Below, piece by piece: positions 1 to 5,866 of a DNA stretch of 23,511 nt. A program made the position numbers and the translations under genes. The DNA lies in IMG/VR virus record IMGVR_UViG_3300046000_004764, positions 1 through 23,511 of that record. The stretch is one strand, 5' to 3'. The notes under the pieces were generated by a model, which was not told where the DNA came from, made no database searches, and worked only from the letters and a program-made list of their open reading frames with translations. Numbering within the stretch: position 1 is the first letter of the stretch; each line of letters opens with the position of its first letter. Origin of the DNA: a virus.

Positions 1-1167
1 CGGAACTTCCACCTGGGCGAAGTCTACTTCGTTGAGAATCACGCCGGTGTGGTGGACACATTCTACCGCTGCTGGCACATGACCGCGCGCCAGATCGCGC
101 AGCAGTTCGACAAGCCCGGCGACAAGCTGCCGGAGGCCGTGACCGAGGCGATCAAGAATCCGCAGCAGGCCGAAAAGAAGTTTGAAGTCCTGCACTGCGT
201 CTATCCGCGTAATGACTTTGATCCACGCCGGGTTGACCCGAAGGGGATGCGGTATGCGTCCCTGTACATCTTCGTCCAGAACCAGGATGAAATCCGGGAG
301 TCCGGTTACAACAGCTTCCCCCTGCCGGTGGCCCGCTACACCCAGGTGTCCGGCGAGATTTACGGCCGCGGCCCGGCACAGTGGGTGCTGCCTGCCATCA
401 AGGTGCTGAACGAGCAGAAGAAGACCGTGCTGAAGCAGGGGCATCGTGTTGTTGACCCTGTGCTGCTGGCGCATGATGACGGCAACCTTGGCTCATTCAG
501 CCTCAAGCCTGGCGCGTTGAACGCCGGTGGCCTGAACAAAGACGGCAAACGCATGATCGACATCCTGCCCACCGGCAACATTGCGGTCGGTGACAAGATG
601 ATGCAGATGGAGAAGGATGTCATCAATGACGCCTTCCTGATTACGCTGTTCCAGATCCTGATCGACACGCCGCAGATGACGGCGACCGAAGTGTTGGAGC
701 GGGCACGCGAGAAGGGCATGTTGATTGCCCCGACCGCTGGCCGCCTGCAGGCCGAGTTCCTTGGCCGCATGATCGAACGCGAACTTGATCTTCTGTTCCA
801 GCAAGGGCTGGTGCCAGAGATGCCGTCGATCCTGCGCAACACCGAGGCGGCAGAGTACTTCATCGAGTACGACAGTCCGATGTCGCGGATGCAGCGGTCG
901 GAGAAAGCGGCTGGCTTCATGCGCGCGCTGGACGTGGCCGCCAACTACGCCAAGAACACAGGTGATCCGTCACCGTTGGACTTCTTCAACTTTGACACCG
1001 CCATGCCGGAAATCCTGGACATCCAGGGCGCGCCGACGGCATGGACACGTTCAATGCAGGACGTAGAGGCCGTGCGTGCGGGCCGCGCGCAACAGGCGCA
1101 AACTCAACAAATGATTGAAGCCGCCCCCGCCGTCGCCGGCCTGATGAAATCCGCACCCGCCGCTTGA
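1..1167 (+). CDS. Portal (head-to-tail connecting) protein, 3' part
   Basis: The frame is open from base 1, so the gene starts left of the window; 388 codons are visible. The portal forms the ring at one capsid vertex through which DNA is packaged and ejected and to which the tail attaches. The visible part (RNFHLGEVYFVENHAG, then a WHMTARQIAQQF helix, a LPTGNIAVGD loop, and a long helical stretch with LIAPTAGRLQAEFLGRMIERELD) has the character of the podovirus head-to-tail connector family. The C-terminal end is Ala/Gln-rich, as is common in portals. It is followed by a Bbp19-like gene and, a few genes on, scaffold and capsid, the usual portal context. The stop codon overlaps the -35 box of a strong promoter. 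Family assignment is by recognition of sequence character and gene order. Confidence 0.88.
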   Translation, partial: RNFHLGEVYFVENHAGVVDTFYRCWHMTARQIAQQFDKPGDKLPEAVTEAIKNPQQAEKKFEVLHCVYPRNDFDPRRVDPKGMRYASLYIFVQNQDEIRESGYNSFPLPVARYTQVSGEIYGRGPAQWVLPAIKVLNEQKKTVLKQGHRVVDPVLLAHDDGNLGSFSLKPGALNAGGLNKDGKRMIDILPTGNIAVGDKMMQMEKDVINDAFLITLFQILIDTPQMTATEVLERAREKGMLIAPTAGRLQAEFLGRMIERELDLLFQQGLVPEMPSILRNTEAAEYFIEYDSPMSRMQRSEKAAGFMRALDVAANYAKNTGDPSPLDFFNFDTAMPEILDIQGAPTAWTRSMQDVEAVRAGRAQQAQTQQMIEAAPAVAGLMKSAPAA

Positions 1168-1192
1168 CAACCCTCTTTGGCGGGCGTATCAT
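1164..1192 (+). promoter_or_regulatory. Sigma70-type promoter over the portal stop codon
   Basis: TTGACA at 1164-1169 and TATCAT at 1187-1192 are separated by exactly 17 bases. The -35 box is a perfect consensus match and the -10 box matches 5 of 6. The -35 box includes the portal TGA stop. Transcription would start near 1199, a few bases before the Bbp19-like ATG at 1214. It would supply an extra transcript for the Bbp19-like protein, the glycosyltransferase and genes beyond, using host RNA polymerase. A 6-bp inverted repeat (CCCGCC 1156-1161, GGCGGG 1179-1184) brackets it; whether that matters is unknown. Confidence 0.78.
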
Positions 1193-1213
1193 AGGTGGAA
1201 TGAATACGACCCT

Positions 1214-1498
1214 ATGCAAGTCATAGATTGGTGGGAGCAGGTTCGCCGTGTGCTTATGCGCCGGCGCCATGCCTACAACGTCACCTTCCGCGCGCCGCTG
1301 GGCGAAGAAGTGCTGCGCGACCTGGCACGGTTTTGCCGTGCGCATGAATCGACATTTCATTCGGATGCGCGGGCACACGCCATGGCTGAAGGTCGTCGTG
1401 AGGTGTGGCTGCGAATTCAGAATCACCTAAACCTGACGCCCGACGAATTGTGGCAGCTGTATTCGGGCCGACCCAGCGGAGACACGAATGTATCGTGA
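1214..1498 (+). CDS. Bbp19-like small phage protein
   Basis: 94 aa. The segment from about residue 22 onward (YNVTFRAPLGEEVLRDLARFC, then AEGRREVWLRIQNHLNLTPDELWQL) matches the pattern of the small Bbp19-like proteins found beside portal genes in BPP-1-like phages: a 'loss of residues from last round, drop the first, GRR..., hydrophobic helix' arrangement without enzyme motifs. Function is not established; position suggests a head-assembly or host-takeover role. It is the first gene after the promoter at 1164. The start is not certain: the ATG at 1214 has only a distant GGTGG, and an internal ATG at 1256 would give a shorter protein nearer the family core. It overlaps the next gene by 11 bases. 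Confidence 0.68.
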   Translation: MQVIDWWEQVRRVLMRRRHAYNVTFRAPLGEEVLRDLARFCRAHESTFHSDARAHAMAEGRREVWLRIQNHLNLTPDELWQLYSGRPSGDTNVS

Positions 1499-2480
1499 CG
1501 GCAAAATGATTGGCGATGGGCTGCCGATGAATTTCGTGCTGAACCATGGCGCACTGGGTGATGTAATCTGTTCGCTGCCGGCAGTGATTGCCGGGCGCAA
1601 GGCGGATCCATTCTCCATCATCCGCGTGTGGGCACCCCCGTGGCAGCAAGAATTGTTGGAACACTTGCTCAAGCCCTACGGTGAATTTGAAATCCGCAAC
1701 TTTGAGCACTTCCCCAAGACCAAGGCCGAGCGGGAAAACAGCGGTCTTGGCCACACGGCGCTGAACCAGATGCCGTTCAACACGCACACGCGCAACCGTG
1801 TCCACATGGTCGATTACGCCTTTGGCTGTCTGCTGGACGCGCGCCCGGAGGGCATGCTGGAGCGATGCTATCCGGCCAAGGCACCGCTGGGCAAGCGCCG
1901 ATACGACGAACCCTACGTGGTGTTTCCAGTGGGCAGTACGTCCGAGAACAAACTGTTTCGCGCCAGCGTTATGGCGCCGATCATTGATTGGGTGGACGCA
2001 CAGGGTTACATACCCGTGCTGGTCGGCACAAAGACCAGCCACACCAAGGCAGACGCAGGTGGGGTTTTAACTCCAATTGTGATCGTTGACGAAGTGGACA
2101 AATTACCGGACATCACACGCAGCAAATGTGTTGACCTGCGGGAGACAACGACGCTGCTGGAACTGCGAGACATTTTAGGTCACGCCGAAGCGGTGGTCGG
2201 GGTCGATGGCGGCACGCTGCACTTGGCCGGGACGACCGACACCAACATCATCTACGCCATGGGTGCAACGATCCCGCAGCATCGGTTCATCGCTCGCCAA
2301 GGTGATCCAAGCTACAAGATCCGCTACATCGGACCGCGTGACTTGGAGTGCGCCGGCTGCCAGTCGAAGTGGCGCATGAGCCGGCAGGACTTCCGGCATT
2401 GCGCATACGGAGACAGTCTTTGTATGGCGCAGTTAAGTCCTTTAGATTTTATTGATGGCTTAACGGAACTTGGCCTGTGA
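1488..2480 (+). CDS. Glycosyltransferase family 9-like (heptosyltransferase-like) protein
   Basis: 330 aa. The N-terminal GALGDVICSLP (residues 21-31) is the nucleotide-sugar transferase loop typical of GT9/LPS heptosyltransferases. The C-terminal half has VGVDGGTLHLAG (D240-G242, H245), the GT9 donor-binding motif. The end carries four cysteines (C288, C291, C305, C312) in the place where heptosyltransferases often have a Cys-rich ending. The two halves fit a GT-B fold. Known relatives transfer heptose from ADP-heptose to lipopolysaccharide; the acceptor here is unknown and could be host LPS or a virion protein. GGAG at 1478-1481 supports the ATG at 1488; ATG 1527 is an alternative that keeps the motif. 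It is an unusual gene for a head-assembly block and lies just behind a strong promoter. Confidence 0.75.
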   Translation: MYRDGKMIGDGLPMNFVLNHGALGDVICSLPAVIAGRKADPFSIIRVWAPPWQQELLEHLLKPYGEFEIRNFEHFPKTKAERENSGLGHTALNQMPFNTHTRNRVHMVDYAFGCLLDARPEGMLERCYPAKAPLGKRRYDEPYVVFPVGSTSENKLFRASVMAPIIDWVDAQGYIPVLVGTKTSHTKADAGGVLTPIVIVDEVDKLPDITRSKCVDLRETTTLLELRDILGHAEAVVGVDGGTLHLAGTTDTNIIYAMGATIPQHRFIARQGDPSYKIRYIGPRDLECAGCQSKWRMSRQDFRHCAYGDSLCMAQLSPLDFIDGLTELGL

Positions 2481-3118
2481 CCAGAGTGCTTACTGTAGAA
2501 CAAAAAGCAGCCAAAGCCGCTCAAAACAAAGCGTGGCGCAAACGTAATCCGGAAAAAATTCGTGCATACGAGGCGAAATATCACGCTGCCGCTCCAGAAA
2601 AAAGTAAAGCGAAAAACAAGGCGTATTACACGGCAAACGCACAAAAGCGTATAGCCGCTGCACGAGAATGGGCCGCCGCTAATCCGGAGCGAGTACGTGT
2701 ACGGCAGAACCGTCGCCGATGGCAGGCCGCAGGCATTGACCCAATTGCGGCGGAAGCGTTACACAAAACACACAGCGGCGTCTGTGATTGCTGCGGCCGC
2801 ACTAACCCTGGCGGCAGGTGGGGGTGGAATCTTGATCACTGCCACGATACAGGACGTATCCGAGGGATGCTGTGTCATAACTGCAACACCGCAATAGGCA
2901 AGCTGGGCGACAATCTTGAAGGCGTGATGAACGCCGTCCGTTATCTTGAAAAAGGAGCAGTAAAATGCCTGACCCGAATCCCGCACCCGCCCCGAACCCC
3001 GCTCCGGCGCCAGCACCCGCACCTGATCCCGCGGCTGCCCCGTGGCACGGCATCACCGATCCGGACGCCGCCGCCTACATTACCAACAAAGGCTGGACTG
3101 CTCCCGCGGATATTGTGA
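2477..3118 (+). CDS. HNH nuclease, recombination endonuclease VII type
   Basis: 213 aa from a GTG start that overlaps the stop of the glycosyltransferase gene (GTGA). Residues 1-85 are basic with repeated short units (NPEKIRAYEAKY, APEKSKAKNKAYY, NPERVRVRQNRRR), a likely DNA-binding arm. The catalytic part has C103, C105/C106, then LDHCHDTG (D120, H121, H123) and LCHNCN (C133, C136, N137): the zinc-bound beta-beta-alpha metal site of the T4 endonuclease VII family. In that family the fold ends about where YLEKG occurs (residue 156). Here there is no stop and the frame continues 57 codons, 154 bases of them inside the scaffold gene, as a Pro/Arg-rich tail. The 5' half is lower in GC than its neighbours (one 60-base line counts 43%), which suggests later insertion. 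Confidence 0.83.
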   Translation: MTRVLTVEQKAAKAAQNKAWRKRNPEKIRAYEAKYHAAAPEKSKAKNKAYYTANAQKRIAAAREWAAANPERVRVRQNRRRWQAAGIDPIAAEALHKTHSGVCDCCGRTNPGGRWGWNLDHCHDTGRIRGMLCHNCNTAIGKLGDNLEGVMNAVRYLEKGAVKCLTRIPHPPRTPLRRQHPHLIPRLPRGTASPIRTPPPTLPTKAGLLPRIL

Positions 3119-3813
3119 AATCCTACCAAGGCGTTGAAAAGCTGATCGGACGTGACCCGTCCACGCTGATCACCATGCCGCGCATGGACGACCCGGAAGG
3201 GGTCAAGGCCGTGTTCCAGAAGCTGGGTCTGCCTGAGTCGCCGGACAAATACGACATGACGGTTGGCCTGCCGAAAGAAGCCAAGGTCGATGAGACTTTT
3301 GCCAAAACCATGCAGGGCATGTTCCACAAGGCCAACCTGACGGTCGATCAAGCAAAGACCCTAGCGGCCGACTACAACGCGCTGTCGGTGGCGAAAGCAG
3401 CGCAGGAAGCCAAAGACTACGAACTGAACGTCCAGGCCGACAAGCAGGCGTTGCTTGACGAATGGAAGGGCGGGCATGACCGGATGATGAACCGGGCCAA
3501 GACCGCTGCGACCAGTCTGGGCTTCACCACGGAACTGATCGACGCTATCGAAAAGCAGGTCGGCTACGCGGCCACCTACAAATTGCTGGCTGAGATTGGC
3601 AGCAAGCTTGGCGAAGACACGCTGATCACGCAACACAAGAACACCGACTTCGGCACACAGTTGACTCCTGACGAAGCCAAGTCCCAGCTGGCGACCGCGC
3701 GCAGCGACCCGAACCATATTGCCGCCCTGAAGGACAAGAGCCACCCAGGACACAAGATGGCGCAAGAGAAGGAGAACAAGCTTTTTGCCATTATGTACCC
3801 GGGTAACAAGTGA
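2965..3813 (+). CDS. Capsid scaffolding protein
   Basis: 282 aa. Scaffolds guide capsid subunits into a procapsid and then leave. The protein starts with a Pro/Ala-rich stretch (residues 2-26), followed by an ITDPDAAAYITNKGW segment, a GLPESPDKYDM segment, a long charged helical middle rich in Ala, Lys and Glu, and a basic C-terminus (KMAQEKENKLFAIMYPG). Phage scaffolds of this type often have the pattern 'W....D, aYi.nKGW.....l..sY...EkliG' near the N-terminus, which is clear at residues 30-60. GGAG at 2954-2957, seven bases before ATG, supports the start. That ribosome site lies inside the HNH frame. It is placed directly before the capsid gene, as expected for a scaffold. Confidence 0.8.
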   Translation: MPDPNPAPAPNPAPAPAPAPDPAAAPWHGITDPDAAAYITNKGWTAPADIVKSYQGVEKLIGRDPSTLITMPRMDDPEGVKAVFQKLGLPESPDKYDMTVGLPKEAKVDETFAKTMQGMFHKANLTVDQAKTLAADYNALSVAKAAQEAKDYELNVQADKQALLDEWKGGHDRMMNRAKTAATSLGFTTELIDAIEKQVGYAATYKLLAEIGSKLGEDTLITQHKNTDFGTQLTPDEAKSQLATARSDPNHIAALKDKSHPGHKMAQEKENKLFAIMYPGNK

Positions 3814-3989
3814 TGGAAGAACGCGAAATCAGACTGCGCTGCATCGAAGCCGCCGCCAAAACCCCCACGGTCCACCCGAAAGGGCAGGCCGAGGGGGTAG
3901 TTGAAATTGCAAGTGCTTGGTTTAATTGGATTATTTCTCCACCGAAAGGAGAAACCCCGAAGACTCTTGGGTTACCGGGGAAGAAATAG
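3813..3989 (+). CDS. Small conserved phage protein between scaffold and capsid
   Basis: 58 aa. ATG overlaps the scaffold stop (TGATG), so translation is probably coupled. The sequence EREIRLRCIEAAAKTPT followed by EGVVEIASAWFNWI has the layout of small helical proteins often found after the scaffold gene in podo- and other phages. A few polar residues precede an R-L-R-C-I-E-A helix, then comes a second amphipathic helix ending in W..WI. Function is not known. The codons of its 3' end also contain two tandem hairpins (3934-3954 and 3956-3971), and the stop lies ten bases before the extended -10 promoter for the capsid gene. It is a real gene by overlap, codon use and sequence character, though short. 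Confidence 0.7.
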   Translation: MEEREIRLRCIEAAAKTPTVHPKGQAEGVVEIASAWFNWIISPPKGETPKTLGLPGKK

Positions 3990-3998
3990 CCAGCGGTG

Positions 3999-4007
3999 TG
4001 CTATCAT
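3999..4007 (+). promoter_or_regulatory. Extended -10 promoter for the capsid gene (candidate)
   Basis: TGCTATCAT matches the extended -10 consensus TGNTATAAT at all positions but one. The -10 hexamer TATCAT is the same as in the promoter at 1187-1192. No -35 box is visible at 16 to 18 bases upstream, which extended -10 promoters can tolerate. Transcription would start near 4013-4016, exactly at the left edge of the structured leader, which supports the call. Confidence 0.5.
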
Positions 4008-4012
4008 TAACT

Positions 4013-4153
4013 TGTAGGGAAGTCACGCGGACAAGGTGAAAACCCCCGCAATGTGATCGACCGACATGGCCCCCGAAGTTTGGGACAAGCCGGCAATGTC
4101 CAGCCAGATAGGACAAAACCTGTTTGTTTTAAACCTAAACTTCGGAGCATACC
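4013..4153 (+). promoter_or_regulatory. Structured 5' leader of the capsid mRNA with a ribosome-site pseudoknot (candidate)
   Basis: Two hairpins can be drawn by hand. Hairpin 1: 4022-4026 pairs with 4053-4057, 4027-4030 with 4046-4049, and 4035-4037 with 4042-4044 closing a GAAA tetraloop. Hairpin 2: 4063-4067 pairs with 4096-4100 and 4068-4070 with 4089-4091, leaving an 18-base loop. In that loop, CCGAAGTTTGGG (4073-4084) is complementary over all 12 positions (one G-U) to CCTAAACTTCGG (4134-4145). The latter includes the first two bases of the capsid Shine-Dalgarno GGAG (4144-4147). The loop can also pair on itself (CCC 4071-4073 with GGG 4082-4084), giving two exclusive states. What would switch them (capsid or scaffold protein, ribosome, ligand) is not visible. 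No protein-coding frame explains the region. Confidence 0.6.
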
Positions 4154-5047
4154 ATGCCGGATAACATCACAGTAGCCTCAGTACAACAGTACAAGGCGAA
4201 CGTCGAACTTCTGCTGCAACAAACCGATTCCCGCCTCGCCGGTGCCGTCACCGTTGGCAGTTACGTTGGCAAAGCCGCCAGCACTGTCGAACAGTTCGGT
4301 TCCGCCACGGCCGTCCAGCGCACCAGCCGTCACGCTGACACCCCGCTGCTGGACCTCTCGCAAGACAAGCGTTGGGTCTTCCCGACCGACTACGAATGGG
4401 CTTCGCTGATCGACAAGCAAGACCAGCTGCGCGCCATCGTTGAACTGACCAGCCCGTATGCCATGGCGGGTGCTGCCGCGATGAACCGCGTCAAGGATGA
4501 CATCATCCTGGCCGCGATCTTCGGCACCAACTACACCGGCGAAAACGGCACGACCGCTGAAACTTTTGGCACCGTCGGCTCCGGCACCTACGATGTGGGC
4601 GTCAACACGGGCGGCGCCGCTTCGGCGCTGAACGTGGCCAAGCTGCAGTCGGCCATCCAGAAGCTGATGCTGGCGAACAAAGGCGAACTGAGTGAGTCCG
4701 TCTACGGCGCCATCTCCAGTTACGAACACGACGCGCTGCTGAAGGAAATGCAAGTCGTCAACAAGGACTACGGCAACAGCGCAGTTCTGGTGGACGGCAA
4801 GGTCAAGCGTTTCATGGGTGTTGACTTCATCATCACTGAGCGCCTGACGGTCACGTCCGGCAATCGCCTGATCCCGCTGTGGCTCAAGTCTGGTATGCAC
4901 CTCGGCATGTGGGATGAAGTTCGGGCTGAAATTGGCCCGCGCGCAGACAAGGGTTACGCGACCCAAGTCTACCTCGCCATGACCCTCGGCGCAACCCGCA
5001 CGCAGCTGGGCAAGCAAATTCGCATCTCGTGCGACGACCAAATCTAA
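4154..5047 (+). CDS. Major capsid protein
   Basis: 297 aa. It forms the icosahedral shell. The sequence (VASVQQYKANVELLLQQTDSRLAGAV near the N-terminus, DTPLLDLSQDKRWVFPTDYEWASLIDKQDQLRAI at 55-90, MNRVKDDIILAAIFGTNYTGE, then AISSYEHDALLKEMQVVNKDYG and a FMGVDFIITERL segment) has the character of the BPP-1-like podovirus capsid family, which has an HK97-related fold. In BPP-1 the fold is a permuted version of HK97; that is family knowledge, not visible here. GGAG at 4144-4147 lies six bases before the ATG and is partly covered by the leader pairing. Scaffold precedes and a cementing-protein candidate follows. No cleavage site or protease gene is seen nearby. Confidence 0.9.
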   Translation: MPDNITVASVQQYKANVELLLQQTDSRLAGAVTVGSYVGKAASTVEQFGSATAVQRTSRHADTPLLDLSQDKRWVFPTDYEWASLIDKQDQLRAIVELTSPYAMAGAAAMNRVKDDIILAAIFGTNYTGENGTTAETFGTVGSGTYDVGVNTGGAASALNVAKLQSAIQKLMLANKGELSESVYGAISSYEHDALLKEMQVVNKDYGNSAVLVDGKVKRFMGVDFIITERLTVTSGNRLIPLWLKSGMHLGMWDEVRAEIGPRADKGYATQVYLAMTLGATRTQLGKQIRISCDDQI

Positions 5048-5059
5048 AGGGGATATGAC

Positions 5060-5566
5060 ATGACCATTCGCGGAGCAGTTTCACAAGTTGTTGCTGACCA
5101 GTCAGCTATCCCGGCAGTTAAAACCAACGGGCTGGAAAAAGGCGGCATCCACCGCACGGCGCAAGGCTATCTGGCCGCCGCGTCGTTTCCCGGCGCAACG
5201 GTCGGTCACTGGTACACGTTCGTTCGCCTCCCGGCGCGCGCACGTATCCTGGGTATCTACCTGACCGGTGCTACCACCACTACCGGTGCTGTCAAGTGCG
5301 GCCTGTATCGTCCCGATGGCATTGCCATTGACGACGATGTGTTTGCGACGAACTATGCAACGTCGGTCGAAAAAGACCGCGCGCAGATCGACGTGACGCA
5401 GACCGCTCTGGAGCGTTCGCAAGACCTGGCGACGGCTTACGCCACCGCCATCGGCACCGCCGGCGCGACAGCCGATGTTGAGTTTGACATCGCACTGACC
5501 ATCGTGACCGCGCTGGGCGCTGGTGTTGCGCACCTGATGGAAGTTGACTACGTTCTGCCGGAGTAA
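5060..5566 (+). CDS. Probable capsid cementing (decoration) protein
   Basis: 168 aa, twelve bases after the capsid gene, with GGGG (5049-5052) as ribosome site. The protein is rich in beta-forming and small residues (GHWYTFVRLPARARILGIYLTG, AVKCGLYRPDG, VEFDIALTIVTALGAGVAHLMEVDYVLPE), with few charges. In BPP-1-like phages the gene after the capsid gene codes for a jelly-roll cementing protein that clamps capsomers. Position, size and beta-rich make-up agree with this role, but no diagnostic motif was seen. It ends just before a terminator, so it and the capsid gene may share one abundant transcript, which suits a protein needed in hundreds of copies. Confidence 0.65.
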   Translation: MTIRGAVSQVVADQSAIPAVKTNGLEKGGIHRTAQGYLAAASFPGATVGHWYTFVRLPARARILGIYLTGATTTTGAVKCGLYRPDGIAIDDDVFATNYATSVEKDRAQIDVTQTALERSQDLATAYATAIGTAGATADVEFDIALTIVTALGAGVAHLMEVDYVLPE

Positions 5567-5578
5567 AGGCGGGTTTGA

Positions 5579-5612
5579 CCTCGGGGGCTTCGGCCCTCGG
5601 GGTTACTTTTTC
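5579..5612 (+). terminator. Rho-independent terminator after capsid and cement genes
   Basis: CCTCGGGGGC (5579-5588) pairs with GCCCTCGGGG (5593-5602) over ten positions, including two G-U pairs, around a TTCG tetraloop. TTACTTTTTC follows as a T-rich tract. It lies 13 bases after the cement stop and 12 bases before the next ATG. No promoter is visible between it and the next gene, so it is probably leaky and lets part of the transcription continue into the tail genes. Confidence 0.85.
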
Positions 5613-5623
5613 GGGAGAAGCAC

Positions 5624-5857
5624 ATGGCAGTAGCCTCAGTTCAAGTTACCCTGACGAACGGCCCGCACGTCAACGGCGATGATGTTACATTTGACGTGGC
5701 CGGCGGCACCCTCGACAACTCCAGCATTTGCCAGTTCAATTATGACGATGCGGTGTTTGTTGGCCAAGAAGGCAAGCAGCGTTTGCTGGCCCATTTGAAA
5801 ATTATCTACGATCGCATTTCGACCGCCAAGCTGTGGCCTGCCACGGCCGCGTCGTAA
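5624..5857 (+). CDS. Small virion-associated protein, function unknown
   Basis: 77 aa with GGGAG (5613-5617) seven bases before the ATG. The first residues AVASVQ repeat a piece of the capsid protein N-terminus (TVASVQ) with almost the same codons. The middle (VNGDDVTFDVAGGTLDNSSICQFNYDDAVFVGQEGKQRLLAHLKIIYDRI) suggests a beta-rich part and then one helix. I do not recognise the family. It is the first gene behind the terminator and may be a minor head protein or a short chaperone; this is inferred from position only. Confidence 0.65.
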   Translation: MAVASVQVTLTNGPHVNGDDVTFDVAGGTLDNSSICQFNYDDAVFVGQEGKQRLLAHLKIIYDRISTAKLWPATAAS

Positions 5858-5866
5858 GGAACCGCC

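Noticed and set aside
1200-1226. Eight-codon leader peptide before the Bbp19-like gene
   Set aside because: ATG at 1200 with AGGTGG directly before it, but spacing is too short for a normal ribosome site and nothing else supports it.
4017-4125. Cobalamin riboswitch
   Set aside because: Words such as GGGAA, GGTGAAAA, CCCCCGCAA.TGTGATCG, AGCCAG and ACCTG occur in the expected order, but the B12-box is broken, the GCCACTG part is missing, and the helices that can be drawn (4022-4057, 4063-4100) are not those of that riboswitch. A search with Rfam RF00174 and RF01689 would decide.
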